Source: an uncultured Methanobrevibacter sp. (GTDB lineage: Archaea; Methanobacteriota; Methanobacteria; Methanobacteriales; Methanobacteriaceae). Taken from it: DNA of 7,919 bases. The stretch covers positions 1 to 7,919 of the forward strand of contig CAMODR010000044.1 in NCBI GenBank assembly GCA_946611495.1. The letters run 5' to 3'. This document shows, one piece after another, positions 1 through 5,098 of this stretch; the first letter of the stretch is position 1; each line of letters begins with the position of its first letter. The notes below the pieces were generated by a model. The model made no database searches, had not been told where the DNA came from, and was given only the letters and a program-made list of their open reading frames with translations. Both the position numbers and the translations under genes were made by a program.

Positions 1-31
1 TTCCTAAAATAATCATTACTTTTGGAACCAT
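1..31 (-). CDS. purE: N-terminus of a gene cut by the window edge, probably PurE (AIR carboxylase/mutase)
   Basis: Reading the minus strand from 31 gives ATG and then MVPKVMIILG, running off the left edge. The pattern 'PKVMIILG' followed by a codon that starts with A (a Ser codon would fit) matches the start of PurE, where the first beta strand leads into the GSxSD phosphate-binding loop. PurE converts N5-CAIR, or AIR plus CO2, to CAIR in purine synthesis. A strong Shine-Dalgarno site, AGGAGAT at 36-42, lies four bases upstream and fixes the start. Only ten codons are visible, so that a gene starts here is fairly safe but its name is a pattern-based guess. It seems unrelated to the glycan genes to the right. 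Confidence 0.5.
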   Translation of the reverse strand, partial: MVPKVMIILG

Positions 32-35
32 TTTT

Positions 36-42
36 ATCTCCT
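36..42 (-). promoter_or_regulatory. Shine-Dalgarno site of the left-edge gene
   Basis: The minus strand reads AGGAGAT, then AAAA, then ATG. It is close to the complement of the archaeal 16S 3' end and is the main reason for accepting a gene start with only ten visible codons. Confidence 0.6.
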
Positions 43-43
43 A

Positions 44-228
44 ATAATAGTTTTTTAAATATGATAATTCAACATTATATTTTAATATTTATATTAACTA
101 TTATAATAAGTTATTTAAAAATAGGGAATTTTTATAAAATTATCATTTCAATTTGAGAGAAATAGTGGTTTTTATAAATAACTAAACAGGAGAAAAAATA
201 GGGATTTTTAAAATAGTTGGATTAATCA
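44..228. other. AT-rich non-coding spacer with three degenerate copies of an ATAGGG-TTTTTATAAA motif
   Basis: I see no credible gene here. The spacer should hold the promoter of the left-edge minus-strand gene, but several AT-rich boxes compete and none can be chosen. Three imperfect direct copies of a block are visible at 117-140, 158-180 and 193-214. Each runs AAATAG, then GGG or TGG, then T5, then A/T-rich bases such as ATAAA. Their starts are about 36-41 bases apart. The function is unknown, and low complexity inflates the similarity. Confidence 0.4.
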
Positions 229-270
229 GTAAAAAAATAAAAAGAGAAGCAATAGCTATTGCCATTGCTT
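229..270 (-). terminator. Hairpin plus U-tract terminator of the Ig-like gene
   Basis: On the minus strand a ten-pair stem forms from AAGCAATGGC (270-261) and GCTATTGCTT (256-247) around an AATA loop. It includes one G-U pair that exists only in the minus-strand RNA; the plus-strand RNA would have an A-C mismatch there. CTC, T5, A and T7 follow (246-231). It lies 11 bases past the stop codon of the 90-residue gene. The strand asymmetry and the T tract both point to termination of minus-strand transcripts. Confidence 0.75.
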
Positions 271-281
271 AAAATAAAGTT

Positions 282-554
282 TTATTTAACAGCCAGTTTT
301 CCCTTTAAGGTTTTCTTATTGTTTGCCTTGTCGCCTTTGAAAGTTACTGTGTACTTGTAGGTCTTTTTGACTTTAGGCAGTTTAAGTTTAAAAGTAGATA
401 CTCCTTTTGCATTGGTTTTAGCCTTGTATGTTTTCTTATTAATTTTAATATAAACAATCTTTTTAGCTAAAAATTTCTTGTTGGAAGTTTTATTTAAATA
501 TAATTTATAATATGCAAAGTTACAACTTGTGTTATGTTCATTAATATCTTTCAT
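282..554 (-). CDS. Small lysine-rich protein with one Ig-like (Big_3-type) domain; possible adhesin remnant
   Basis: The 90-residue product has 26 lysines and contains the segment KTYKAKTNAKGVSTFKLKLP (about residues 41-60) followed by YKYTVTFKGDKANNKKTLKGKLAVK-type strands. This is the pattern of the Ig-like repeat found in tandem at the C-termini of large methanobacterial adhesin-like proteins. There is no signal peptide, membrane segment or anchor, and an in-frame TAA lies five codons before the ATG, so the frame cannot extend upstream. No clear Shine-Dalgarno site precedes the ATG. It could be a stand-alone small protein or the 3' remnant of a lost adhesin gene; the intact terminator just downstream fits either. 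No adhesin-like coding trace is visible between 555 and 785. The domain call is by pattern only. Confidence 0.55.
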   Translation of the reverse strand: MKDINEHNTSCNFAYYKLYLNKTSNKKFLAKKIVYIKINKKTYKAKTNAKGVSTFKLKLPKVKKTYKYTVTFKGDKANNKKTLKGKLAVK

Positions 555-721
555 TATTAATGAAAATTAAAAATTTTTAAAATCAGTTATCTGCACAGTT
601 TTTATGAAAAATAAGTAGTAGTAAAAATAATTTTTTTTAATAAAAATTTATTGGAAAACCTTAAATTTCCATTAATATCTAAAATTCTGATTTAATATCA
701 TTTGCATTATAATAATATATT

Positions 722-729
722 TTTATATG
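722..729 (+). promoter_or_regulatory. Candidate archaeal TATA box for the SIS gene
   Basis: TTTATATG lies 57-64 bases before the ATG at 786. Transcription starting about 25 bases downstream would give a leader of roughly 35 bases that includes the AGGTG site. The surroundings are so AT-rich that neighbouring boxes cannot be excluded. Confidence 0.35.
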
Positions 730-775
730 ATAAAAAACAATATTTTTTTAAGAATGTATTTTTTTATTTGTGAAA

Positions 776-780
776 AGGTG
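776..780 (+). promoter_or_regulatory. Shine-Dalgarno site AGGTG that sets the SIS start
   Basis: AGGTG sits five bases before the ATG at 786. The same five-base word at the same spacing precedes the UDP-glucose dehydrogenase start. It favours 786 over the in-frame ATGs at codons 5, 9 and 10. Confidence 0.65.
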
Positions 781-785
781 GAAGC

Positions 786-1793
786 ATGTATTATAAAATG
801 TATTATGAAATGATGGAGCAGCCTGATGCTATTAGAAGGACTTTTGATAGCGAGCTGGAAAATATGGAGAAAATATCTGAAATTGCTGAATCATGTGACT
901 GCATTTATCTGGTTGGCTGCGGCAGTTCCATTTCAACCTGCTATTCTGTCAGGGATGCCTTAAGGTCTGTCAGTAGTTTGCCGGTTACCGTATTCACAGG
1001 TTATGAATTTGCCTACAACAAGAAACTTATTGAAGATGAAAATTCAATTGTAATAGTAACATCACAATCCGGTGAAACCGCAGACACATTGGCTGCTTTA
1101 AGAAAAGCCAAGGAGTATAATATAAAAACAGTTTCCATTTCCAACGAGCCTGAAAGCAGCATGATTCGTGAGGCGGATTATCCAATTGTCACATTGGGAG
1201 ATACCGAAACAGCCATTTTAGGTACTAAAACCTACATTACCCAACTTGCATGCCTGTATCAAATTTTATTCAAGGCTTCCGACTATGAAGAAAAGGATGA
1301 AATCTTGAATCAGCTGACTCAAATTCCAGACATAATTGGAAATCTTTTAAAAACAACTGAAGAGGATAACAAAAAGCTTGCAAAGGATTTGAAGGATGAA
1401 GAGATTTTTTATTGTCTGGGAAGCGGCGTGAACTTTGGACTTGCCTATAAACTGGCCATGACCATGCTTATGGAAGGCGCTATAAAACATGCTTGCCCAC
1501 TTTATTCAGCAGAGTATCGTCACGGCCTTATAGAAAGAGCTGAAGATGACGTTCCTTTAATATTTCTTGATGCCGATCAGGAATCCGATGAGATTACAAA
1601 AAGGGCATATGACAATGCCAATGAGATAAAAGCCAGGACTATTTTATTTAAGCTCAGCGATTATGCGGATGTATATAAATTGCTCGCTCCTTTTGTGCTT
1701 GTAATTCCTTTGGAATGGTTTGTTTACTATTTAGCTCATTTCAATGGCGAGGATCCTGGAAGCACAAGACATATTGGCAAGGTTAGATATTAA
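786..1793 (+). CDS. Double-SIS-domain sugar-phosphate isomerase/deglycase-like protein (FrlB/GlmS-isomerase family)
   Basis: The 335-residue protein has two SIS domains and no glutaminase domain. SIS 1 holds GCGSS (45-49) and the phosphate-binding loop SQSGETADT (93-101). SIS 2 holds LGSG (211-214) and the active-site helix and loop with Glu230 and His246. Their spacing of 16 residues equals that of the catalytic Glu/His pairs of GlmS and the FraB/FrlB deglycases. The Lys that forms a Schiff base near the GlmS C-terminus appears to be Ser326, and the run before Glu230 is MLME, as in FrlB, rather than the lysine-containing GlmS form. The tail [11 protein letters not shown]...RHIGKVRY also resembles FrlB. 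It therefore probably acts in the cytosol on an aminosugar- or sugar-amine-phosphate, as deglycase, deaminase or isomerase; a free-standing glucosamine-6-phosphate synthase is less likely. It is a single-gene unit with its own terminator. Confidence 0.8.
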   Translation: MYYKMYYEMMEQPDAIRRTFDSELENMEKISEIAESCDCIYLVGCGSSISTCYSVRDALRSVSSLPVTVFTGYEFAYNKKLIEDENSIVIVTSQSGETADTLAALRKAKEYNIKTVSISNEPESSMIREADYPIVTLGDTETAILGTKTYITQLACLYQILFKASDYEEKDEILNQLTQIPDIIGNLLKTTEEDNKKLAKDLKDEEIFYCLGSGVNFGLAYKLAMTMLMEGAIKHACPLYSAEYRHGLIERAEDDVPLIFLDADQESDEITKRAYDNANEIKARTILFKLSDYADVYKLLAPFVLVIPLEWFVYYLAHFNGEDPGSTRHIGKVRY

Positions 1794-1819
1794 TTTAGCA
1801 TCTTGAATATGATATTTTT

Positions 1820-1857
1820 AATAAGAGATTTCTTGAATTAATAATCTCTTATTTTTT
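1820..1857 (+). terminator. Terminator of the SIS gene
   Basis: A perfect 11-base inverted repeat, AATAAGAGATT (1820-1830) with AATCTCTTATT (1843-1853), encloses a 12-base loop and runs into a T6 tract (1852-1857). It starts 27 bases after the SIS stop codon and has the T tract on the plus strand, as expected for SIS transcripts that face the convergent ugd gene. Confidence 0.75.
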
Positions 1858-1928
1858 AAATTGTTATTTTTACAGATATTTTATGCATTTTAAAAATTGT
1901 TACTTCTGCATATATTTAAAAAAATTTT

Positions 1929-1955
1929 AAAAAAAGAGTGAGAAGCAATGCTTCT
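1929..1955 (-). terminator. Terminator of the UDP-glucose dehydrogenase gene
   Basis: On the minus strand AGAAGC, ATT, GCTTCT (1955-1941) makes a tight six-pair hairpin. CACTC and T7 (1935-1929) follow. It lies 29 bases past the ugd stop codon. The 10-base word GAGAAGCAAT on the plus strand (1940-1949) also occurs in the terminator of the Ig-like gene (244-253). Confidence 0.7.
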
Positions 1956-1984
1956 ACATAATTAAAAATATATAAAAAATTATT

Positions 1985-3322
1985 TCAGCAACCGATTTGA
2001 TACAATTCAAATCCTTCTTCTTTTAGGCTTGAATCGTAGATATTACGGCCGTCGAATATGACTTTCTGATTTAAAAGCTTGGCTATCTCATCGAAGTCAG
2101 GATTTCTAAACTCCTTCCATTCGGTTATTAAAACCAATGCGTCGCAGTCAATCAAAGTGTCGTATTTGTATTCCTGATACTCGATTCGATTCAATTGCTC
2201 ATCATTATCCAAATATTTTGGAATAGCCATTTTAAAGGTTTCCATAGCCTTTGCATCATAAACCTTGACTTTTGCTCCTCTTTTAATCAGTTCTGAAATA
2301 ATTACAAGTGAGGAGGCTTCTCTTACATCATCTGTATTAGGCTTGAATGCAAGACCCCATATTCCAAAGGTCAGATCTTTCAAATCCTCTCCAAAACGGT
2401 TTATTATTTTGTTGACTAAAACCATTTTCTGTTCCTTGTTTACCTCTTCGACATTTGACAACAGCTTTGGAGTGTATCCATATGATTTAGCGGTGTCAAT
2501 AAGTCCTTGAACATCCTTAGGGAAGCATGACCCACCATAACCGCATCCTGCGTAGATGAAGTTGTATCCTATTCTCTTGTCGCTTCCAATACCTAATCGA
2601 ACATTTTTAACATTGGCTCCAGTAAGCTCACAGATATTAGCTATTTCATTGATGAAGGATATCTTGGTTGCAAGCATTGCATTTGCAACATATTTTGTCA
2701 TTTCAGAGCTTTTAACATCCATCAGAACGAATCTGTCGTGATTGGATACGAAAGGAGCATAAAGTTTTTTAAGAGTAGCAAACACTTCCTCCTTTTCAGC
2801 TCCGATTACAACCCTGTCCGGTCTCATGCAGTCTTCCACAGCCACTCCCTCCTTTAGGAATTCGGGATTTGAGGCTATGTCTATTTTTATGTCAAGATTT
2901 CTCTCTTCAATAATATTTTCAATATGCTCTTTGACTTTGAATGCTGTTCCAACAGGCACTGTTGATTTTACAACCACAAGGGAATCCTTTGATATGTTGT
3001 TTCCAATATCGCTTGCAGCAGACATTATGTAATCAAGATTCACACTTCCATCATCATTCATCGGAGTTCCTACAGCTATGAATATAATGTTTGAGTCATC
3101 CAATGCCTCTTTGATGTTGGTTGTAAAAATGAGATCCCTTCTGGCCTGGCTGTCCATGACCATGGTTCTTAAATGAGGTTCGTAAATAGGCATTATCCCT
3201 TTTTTAAGCCCTTCTATCTTTTCCTCTACAATATCTACGCAGTAAACCCTGTTTCCCATATCCGCAAAACATGTTCCGGTTACAAGACCAACATAGCCTG
3301 TTCCAATTACAGTAAGCTTCAT
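1985..3322 (-). CDS. ugd: UDP-glucose 6-dehydrogenase
   Basis: The enzyme oxidises UDP-glucose to UDP-glucuronate with two NAD+ in the cytosol, giving an activated uronic acid for glycan synthesis. The 445-residue length is normal for the family. The N-terminal Rossmann domain has GTGYVGL (7-13), followed by AVGTP (83-87), KSTVPVGT (119-126) and SNPEFLKEG (151-159). The central domain has the active-site loop GYGGSCFPKD (261-270) with the catalytic Cys266, plus Lys210 in SSEMTKYVAN. The C-terminal domain has WGLAFKPNTDDVREA (322-336) and the closing LITEWKEF and FDGRNIYD motifs. AGGTG five bases before the ATG supports the start. A related UDP-N-acetylhexosamine dehydrogenase feeding a uronic acid of pseudomurein is a possible alternative substrate class, but the closing motifs are those of Ugd proper. 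It converges on the SIS gene and diverges from licD. Confidence 0.93.
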   Translation of the reverse strand: MKLTVIGTGYVGLVTGTCFADMGNRVYCVDIVEEKIEGLKKGIMPIYEPHLRTMVMDSQARRDLIFTTNIKEALDDSNIIFIAVGTPMNDDGSVNLDYIMSAASDIGNNISKDSLVVVKSTVPVGTAFKVKEHIENIIEERNLDIKIDIASNPEFLKEGVAVEDCMRPDRVVIGAEKEEVFATLKKLYAPFVSNHDRFVLMDVKSSEMTKYVANAMLATKISFINEIANICELTGANVKNVRLGIGSDKRIGYNFIYAGCGYGGSCFPKDVQGLIDTAKSYGYTPKLLSNVEEVNKEQKMVLVNKIINRFGEDLKDLTFGIWGLAFKPNTDDVREASSLVIISELIKRGAKVKVYDAKAMETFKMAIPKYLDNDEQLNRIEYQEYKYDTLIDCDALVLITEWKEFRNPDFDEIAKLLNQKVIFDGRNIYDSSLKEEGFELYQIGC

Positions 3323-3387
3323 TATAACACCTTGAATTTAAAATAATTTTTTAATGGTTACGCCTTTTAAAATATAGGTCAATTTCT

Positions 3388-3396
3388 AAATATAAA
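3388..3396 (-). promoter_or_regulatory. Candidate TATA box for ugd
   Basis: The minus strand reads TTTATATTT, 66 to 74 bases upstream of the ugd ATG. A start about 25 bases downstream would leave a leader of roughly 40 bases with the AGGTG site. No clear purine-rich BRE precedes it, so this is tentative. Confidence 0.35.
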
Positions 3397-3611
3397 TTAA
3401 ATATCATTTTTTACTATTAATAAGTTATCCTTATTGTTTATTATATTTTTTTATTAATGGAATCTTTTAAAAAATATCAGATGGTGATTTTAAAAATAAT
3501 CTCCCATATAAATCAAAATCTCCAATATATTTATTAATAATATTTAACATATTTTTTATAGAAGATGTCCTGCATAATTTATAAAATTTTTTTTACAAGA
3601 TAAAATTTAAT

Positions 3612-3617
3612 AGGGAT
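3612..3617 (+). promoter_or_regulatory. Variant Shine-Dalgarno site AGGGAT of licD
   Basis: AGGGAT sits three bases before the ATG. The same word with the same spacing precedes the GT2 gene start at 7168. It looks like AGGTGAT with the T lost, so it can still pair with the 16S 3' end through a bulge. It supports the 3621 start. Confidence 0.5.
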
Positions 3618-3620
3618 CAT

Positions 3621-4877
3621 ATGTTTTTTTATAGATTTTTCAAGGAAAAAGGCAATGTGTTCAAGGTTTACAAACTACATCAATACTCTAAAAAAATAAA
3701 ATTTCTAGGATTGTTTGATGAGGAATATTACTTAAAACGCTATCCTGATGTTAAAAGCTCCAAAATCGATCCTTTGGATCATTACCTGTATTATGGATAC
3801 AAGGAAGGCAGAAATCCGGGACAATTATTCGATAACAACTTTTACCTGAGAAAATATCCTGATGTGAAAAAAAGCGGAATCAACCCATTGATTCATTATG
3901 TTGACAAAGGCATGAAGGAAAACAGGGTTAAAAATAAGGACGATGATTCCATCAAGGAACATATAAAAGAAACCAATGCTATTTTGGATTCAGCCAATGC
4001 ATTATTCAATACTATTTTTTTAGATTATGAATTGCAATCCAAAGGTGTATTGAAAGACCTTCAAGACCTTTCAAAACTTATACTGCTTTTCATCAAGAAG
4101 ATATGTGAAAAACATGATATAAGCTGGTGGCTGGATGGCGGTACCCTGCTTGGTGCTGTTCGACATGGAGACTTCATTCCATGGGATGATGACATGGACA
4201 TAGCCATGATGAGGGAGGACTACCATAAATTTATCAGCGTCTTGTATGACGAGCTTGAAGCTCATAATCTCTCCGACTGCATAAGGCCTGTATTCAAAAA
4301 ACGAATCAGCGGAGATGGAAAAAAAGTAACAGGATTTATTCAAATATCAATAATGCCTAAAATAGAGGGCCGCTATAAAGTGATGGGCAGGGTAGATATC
4401 TTCCCATTTGATTTCTTAATTGATTATGATGACATTGATAGCTTCGGAGTTTCATACAATCGTGCTTATTCACATCTTAAAACTTATCTGACCAAAGGTT
4501 CTGATTTAAGGTCATTATACATGGGCCTGGATGTGGATGATGTTATAAGCAGGCACTATTCAGAGTTGAATTTGTCTTTTGACAGGCAGAAATACATCAT
4601 TCCTGGAGTAGAGGGAGGTTTTGGATATCACAGAAACATCAATGAACTGATAGTGCTGGATTCCGACAGATTCCTTCCATTGAAAGAGATTAGTTTCAGC
4701 GGATTAAAATGTTATTCCCCTAATGATGCCGACTATTATCTTAAATCTATTTATGGGGATTACATGTCCATTCCTAAAAAGATTGCAACTCATAAAAGGA
4801 TAGACACCCTCAGGGATGTTGAAGATATCGAAGAACGCTATTCCTATTATATAAAAAGAATGGAAGAAGCATTATAG
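3621..4877 (+). CDS. LicD-family phosphotransferase with two N-terminal YPDV-type repeats
   Basis: The 418-residue protein has two parts. Residues about 32-66 and 70-102 are two copies of a repeat of the form FDxxYYLKRYPDV...DPLxHYxxxGxxEGR, a module known from glycan-related bacterial and archaeal proteins. A linker leads to the LicD core, with DGGTLLGAVRHGDFIPWDDD (172-191) continuing into MDI, the nucleotidyltransferase-fold metal site, then VDIFPFD (258-264) and YLKSIYGDYMSIP (373-385), a typical LicD ending. LicD enzymes transfer phospho-substituents such as phosphocholine or related groups onto surface glycans. The donor and acceptor here are unknown, and there is no nearby choline gene. 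No signal peptide or membrane segment is seen, so it probably acts at the cytosolic face. Its stop codon TAG is the first three bases of the tandem repeat array. Confidence 0.85.
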   Translation: MFFYRFFKEKGNVFKVYKLHQYSKKIKFLGLFDEEYYLKRYPDVKSSKIDPLDHYLYYGYKEGRNPGQLFDNNFYLRKYPDVKKSGINPLIHYVDKGMKENRVKNKDDDSIKEHIKETNAILDSANALFNTIFLDYELQSKGVLKDLQDLSKLILLFIKKICEKHDISWWLDGGTLLGAVRHGDFIPWDDDMDIAMMREDYHKFISVLYDELEAHNLSDCIRPVFKKRISGDGKKVTGFIQISIMPKIEGRYKVMGRVDIFPFDFLIDYDDIDSFGVSYNRAYSHLKTYLTKGSDLRSLYMGLDVDDVISRHYSELNLSFDRQKYIIPGVEGGFGYHRNINELIVLDSDRFLPLKEISFSGLKCYSPNDADYYLKSIYGDYMSIPKKIATHKRIDTLRDVEDIEERYSYYIKRMEEAL

Positions 4878-5013
4878 TTTAGATATTCTAGGTTTTTTTT
4901 TAGTTAGAATATTTAGAGTTTTAGTTTAGATATTCTAGGTTTTTTTTAGTTAGAATATTTAGAGTTTTAGTTTAGATATTCTAGGTTTTTTTTAGTTAGA
5001 ATATTTAGAGTTA
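4875..5013 (+). repeat. Three near-perfect 46-47 base tandem repeats with T-tract hairpins at the licD 3' end
   Basis: Copies run 4875-4921 (47 bases), 4922-4967 (46) and 4968-5013 (46). They differ only in a T tract of 9, 8 and 8 and in the last base (A in copy 3). Each contains an inverted repeat, ATATTCTA with TAGAATAT (arms at 4883-4890/4905-4912, 4930-4937/4951-4958, 4976-4983/4997-5004), extended by a few A-U and G-U pairs, with the T tract in the loop. TTATAGTTTAG occurs at both borders (4872-4882 and 5011-5021), and a decayed fourth unit may follow to about 5040. The T tracts are on the licD sense strand, so repeated U-tract termination is the likeliest role. This is inferred, not shown. 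Confidence 0.85.
4875..5013 (+). terminator. Probable multiple U-tract terminator for licD
   Basis: Archaeal RNA polymerase can stop at T-rich non-template tracts without a hairpin, and this array offers three such tracts (4893-4901, 4940-4947, 4986-4993) directly after the licD stop codon. The tracts sit in the loop, not after the stem, so it is not a bacterial-style intrinsic terminator. The convergent GT2 gene downstream gives a reason for efficient stopping. Confidence 0.5.
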
Positions 5014-5098
5014 TAGTTTAGGACATTAAGATTTTTTATAAAATCAGTTATTTACAAATTATTTTGTTCAAACTATAGTCTCATTATTCTTTTAATAT

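Larger units (their letters stand above)
555..785. other. Divergent AT-rich intergenic region between the Ig-like gene and the SIS gene
   Basis: This 231-base spacer separates two diverging genes and contains no gene I can support. It carries the SIS promoter candidate (722-729) and Shine-Dalgarno site (776-780). It also has a short inverted repeat, TGGAAA (652-657) with TTTCCA (666-671), that could be an operator half-site pair, though six-base arms are weak evidence in such AT-rich DNA. Confidence 0.4.
3323..3620. other. Divergent control region between ugd and licD
   Basis: This 298-base non-coding stretch must hold both promoters. For ugd the Shine-Dalgarno word AGGTG is at 3328-3332 and a TATA candidate is at 3388-3396. 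For licD, two boxes compete: TTTTTTATA at 3552-3560 and TTTATAAAA at 3578-3586; the first would leave a more usual leader. Near the middle, AATCTCCCATATA (3498-3510) and AATCTCCAATATA (3517-3529) form a 13-base direct repeat with one mismatch and a 19-base period. No small gene is credible here. Confidence 0.5.

Noticed and set aside
249..262. Perfect 14-base palindrome GCAATAGCTATTGC as a protein-binding site
   Set aside because: It is part of the larger hairpin of the Ig-like gene terminator, which explains it better through the strand-specific G-U pair and the T tract.
4071..4343. Minus-strand 90-codon frame inside licD
   Set aside because: It is antisense to the LicD catalytic core, whose motifs are clear in the plus frame.
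4875..5013. CRISPR-like array
   Set aside because: The units are contiguous and near-identical with no unique spacers, and no cas gene is in the window. It is a simple tandem repeat.
579..5051. Shared 12-mer AAAATCAGTTAT at 579-590 and 5040-5051
   Set aside because: It is short and AT-rich, without extended similarity or shared context; chance occurrence in such spacers is plausible.
5012..5077. Inverted pair TATAGTTT / AAACTATA as a GT2 terminator
   Set aside because: The arms are eight bases with a 50-base loop, and no T tract follows on the minus strand. No convincing terminator for the GT2 gene could be identified.
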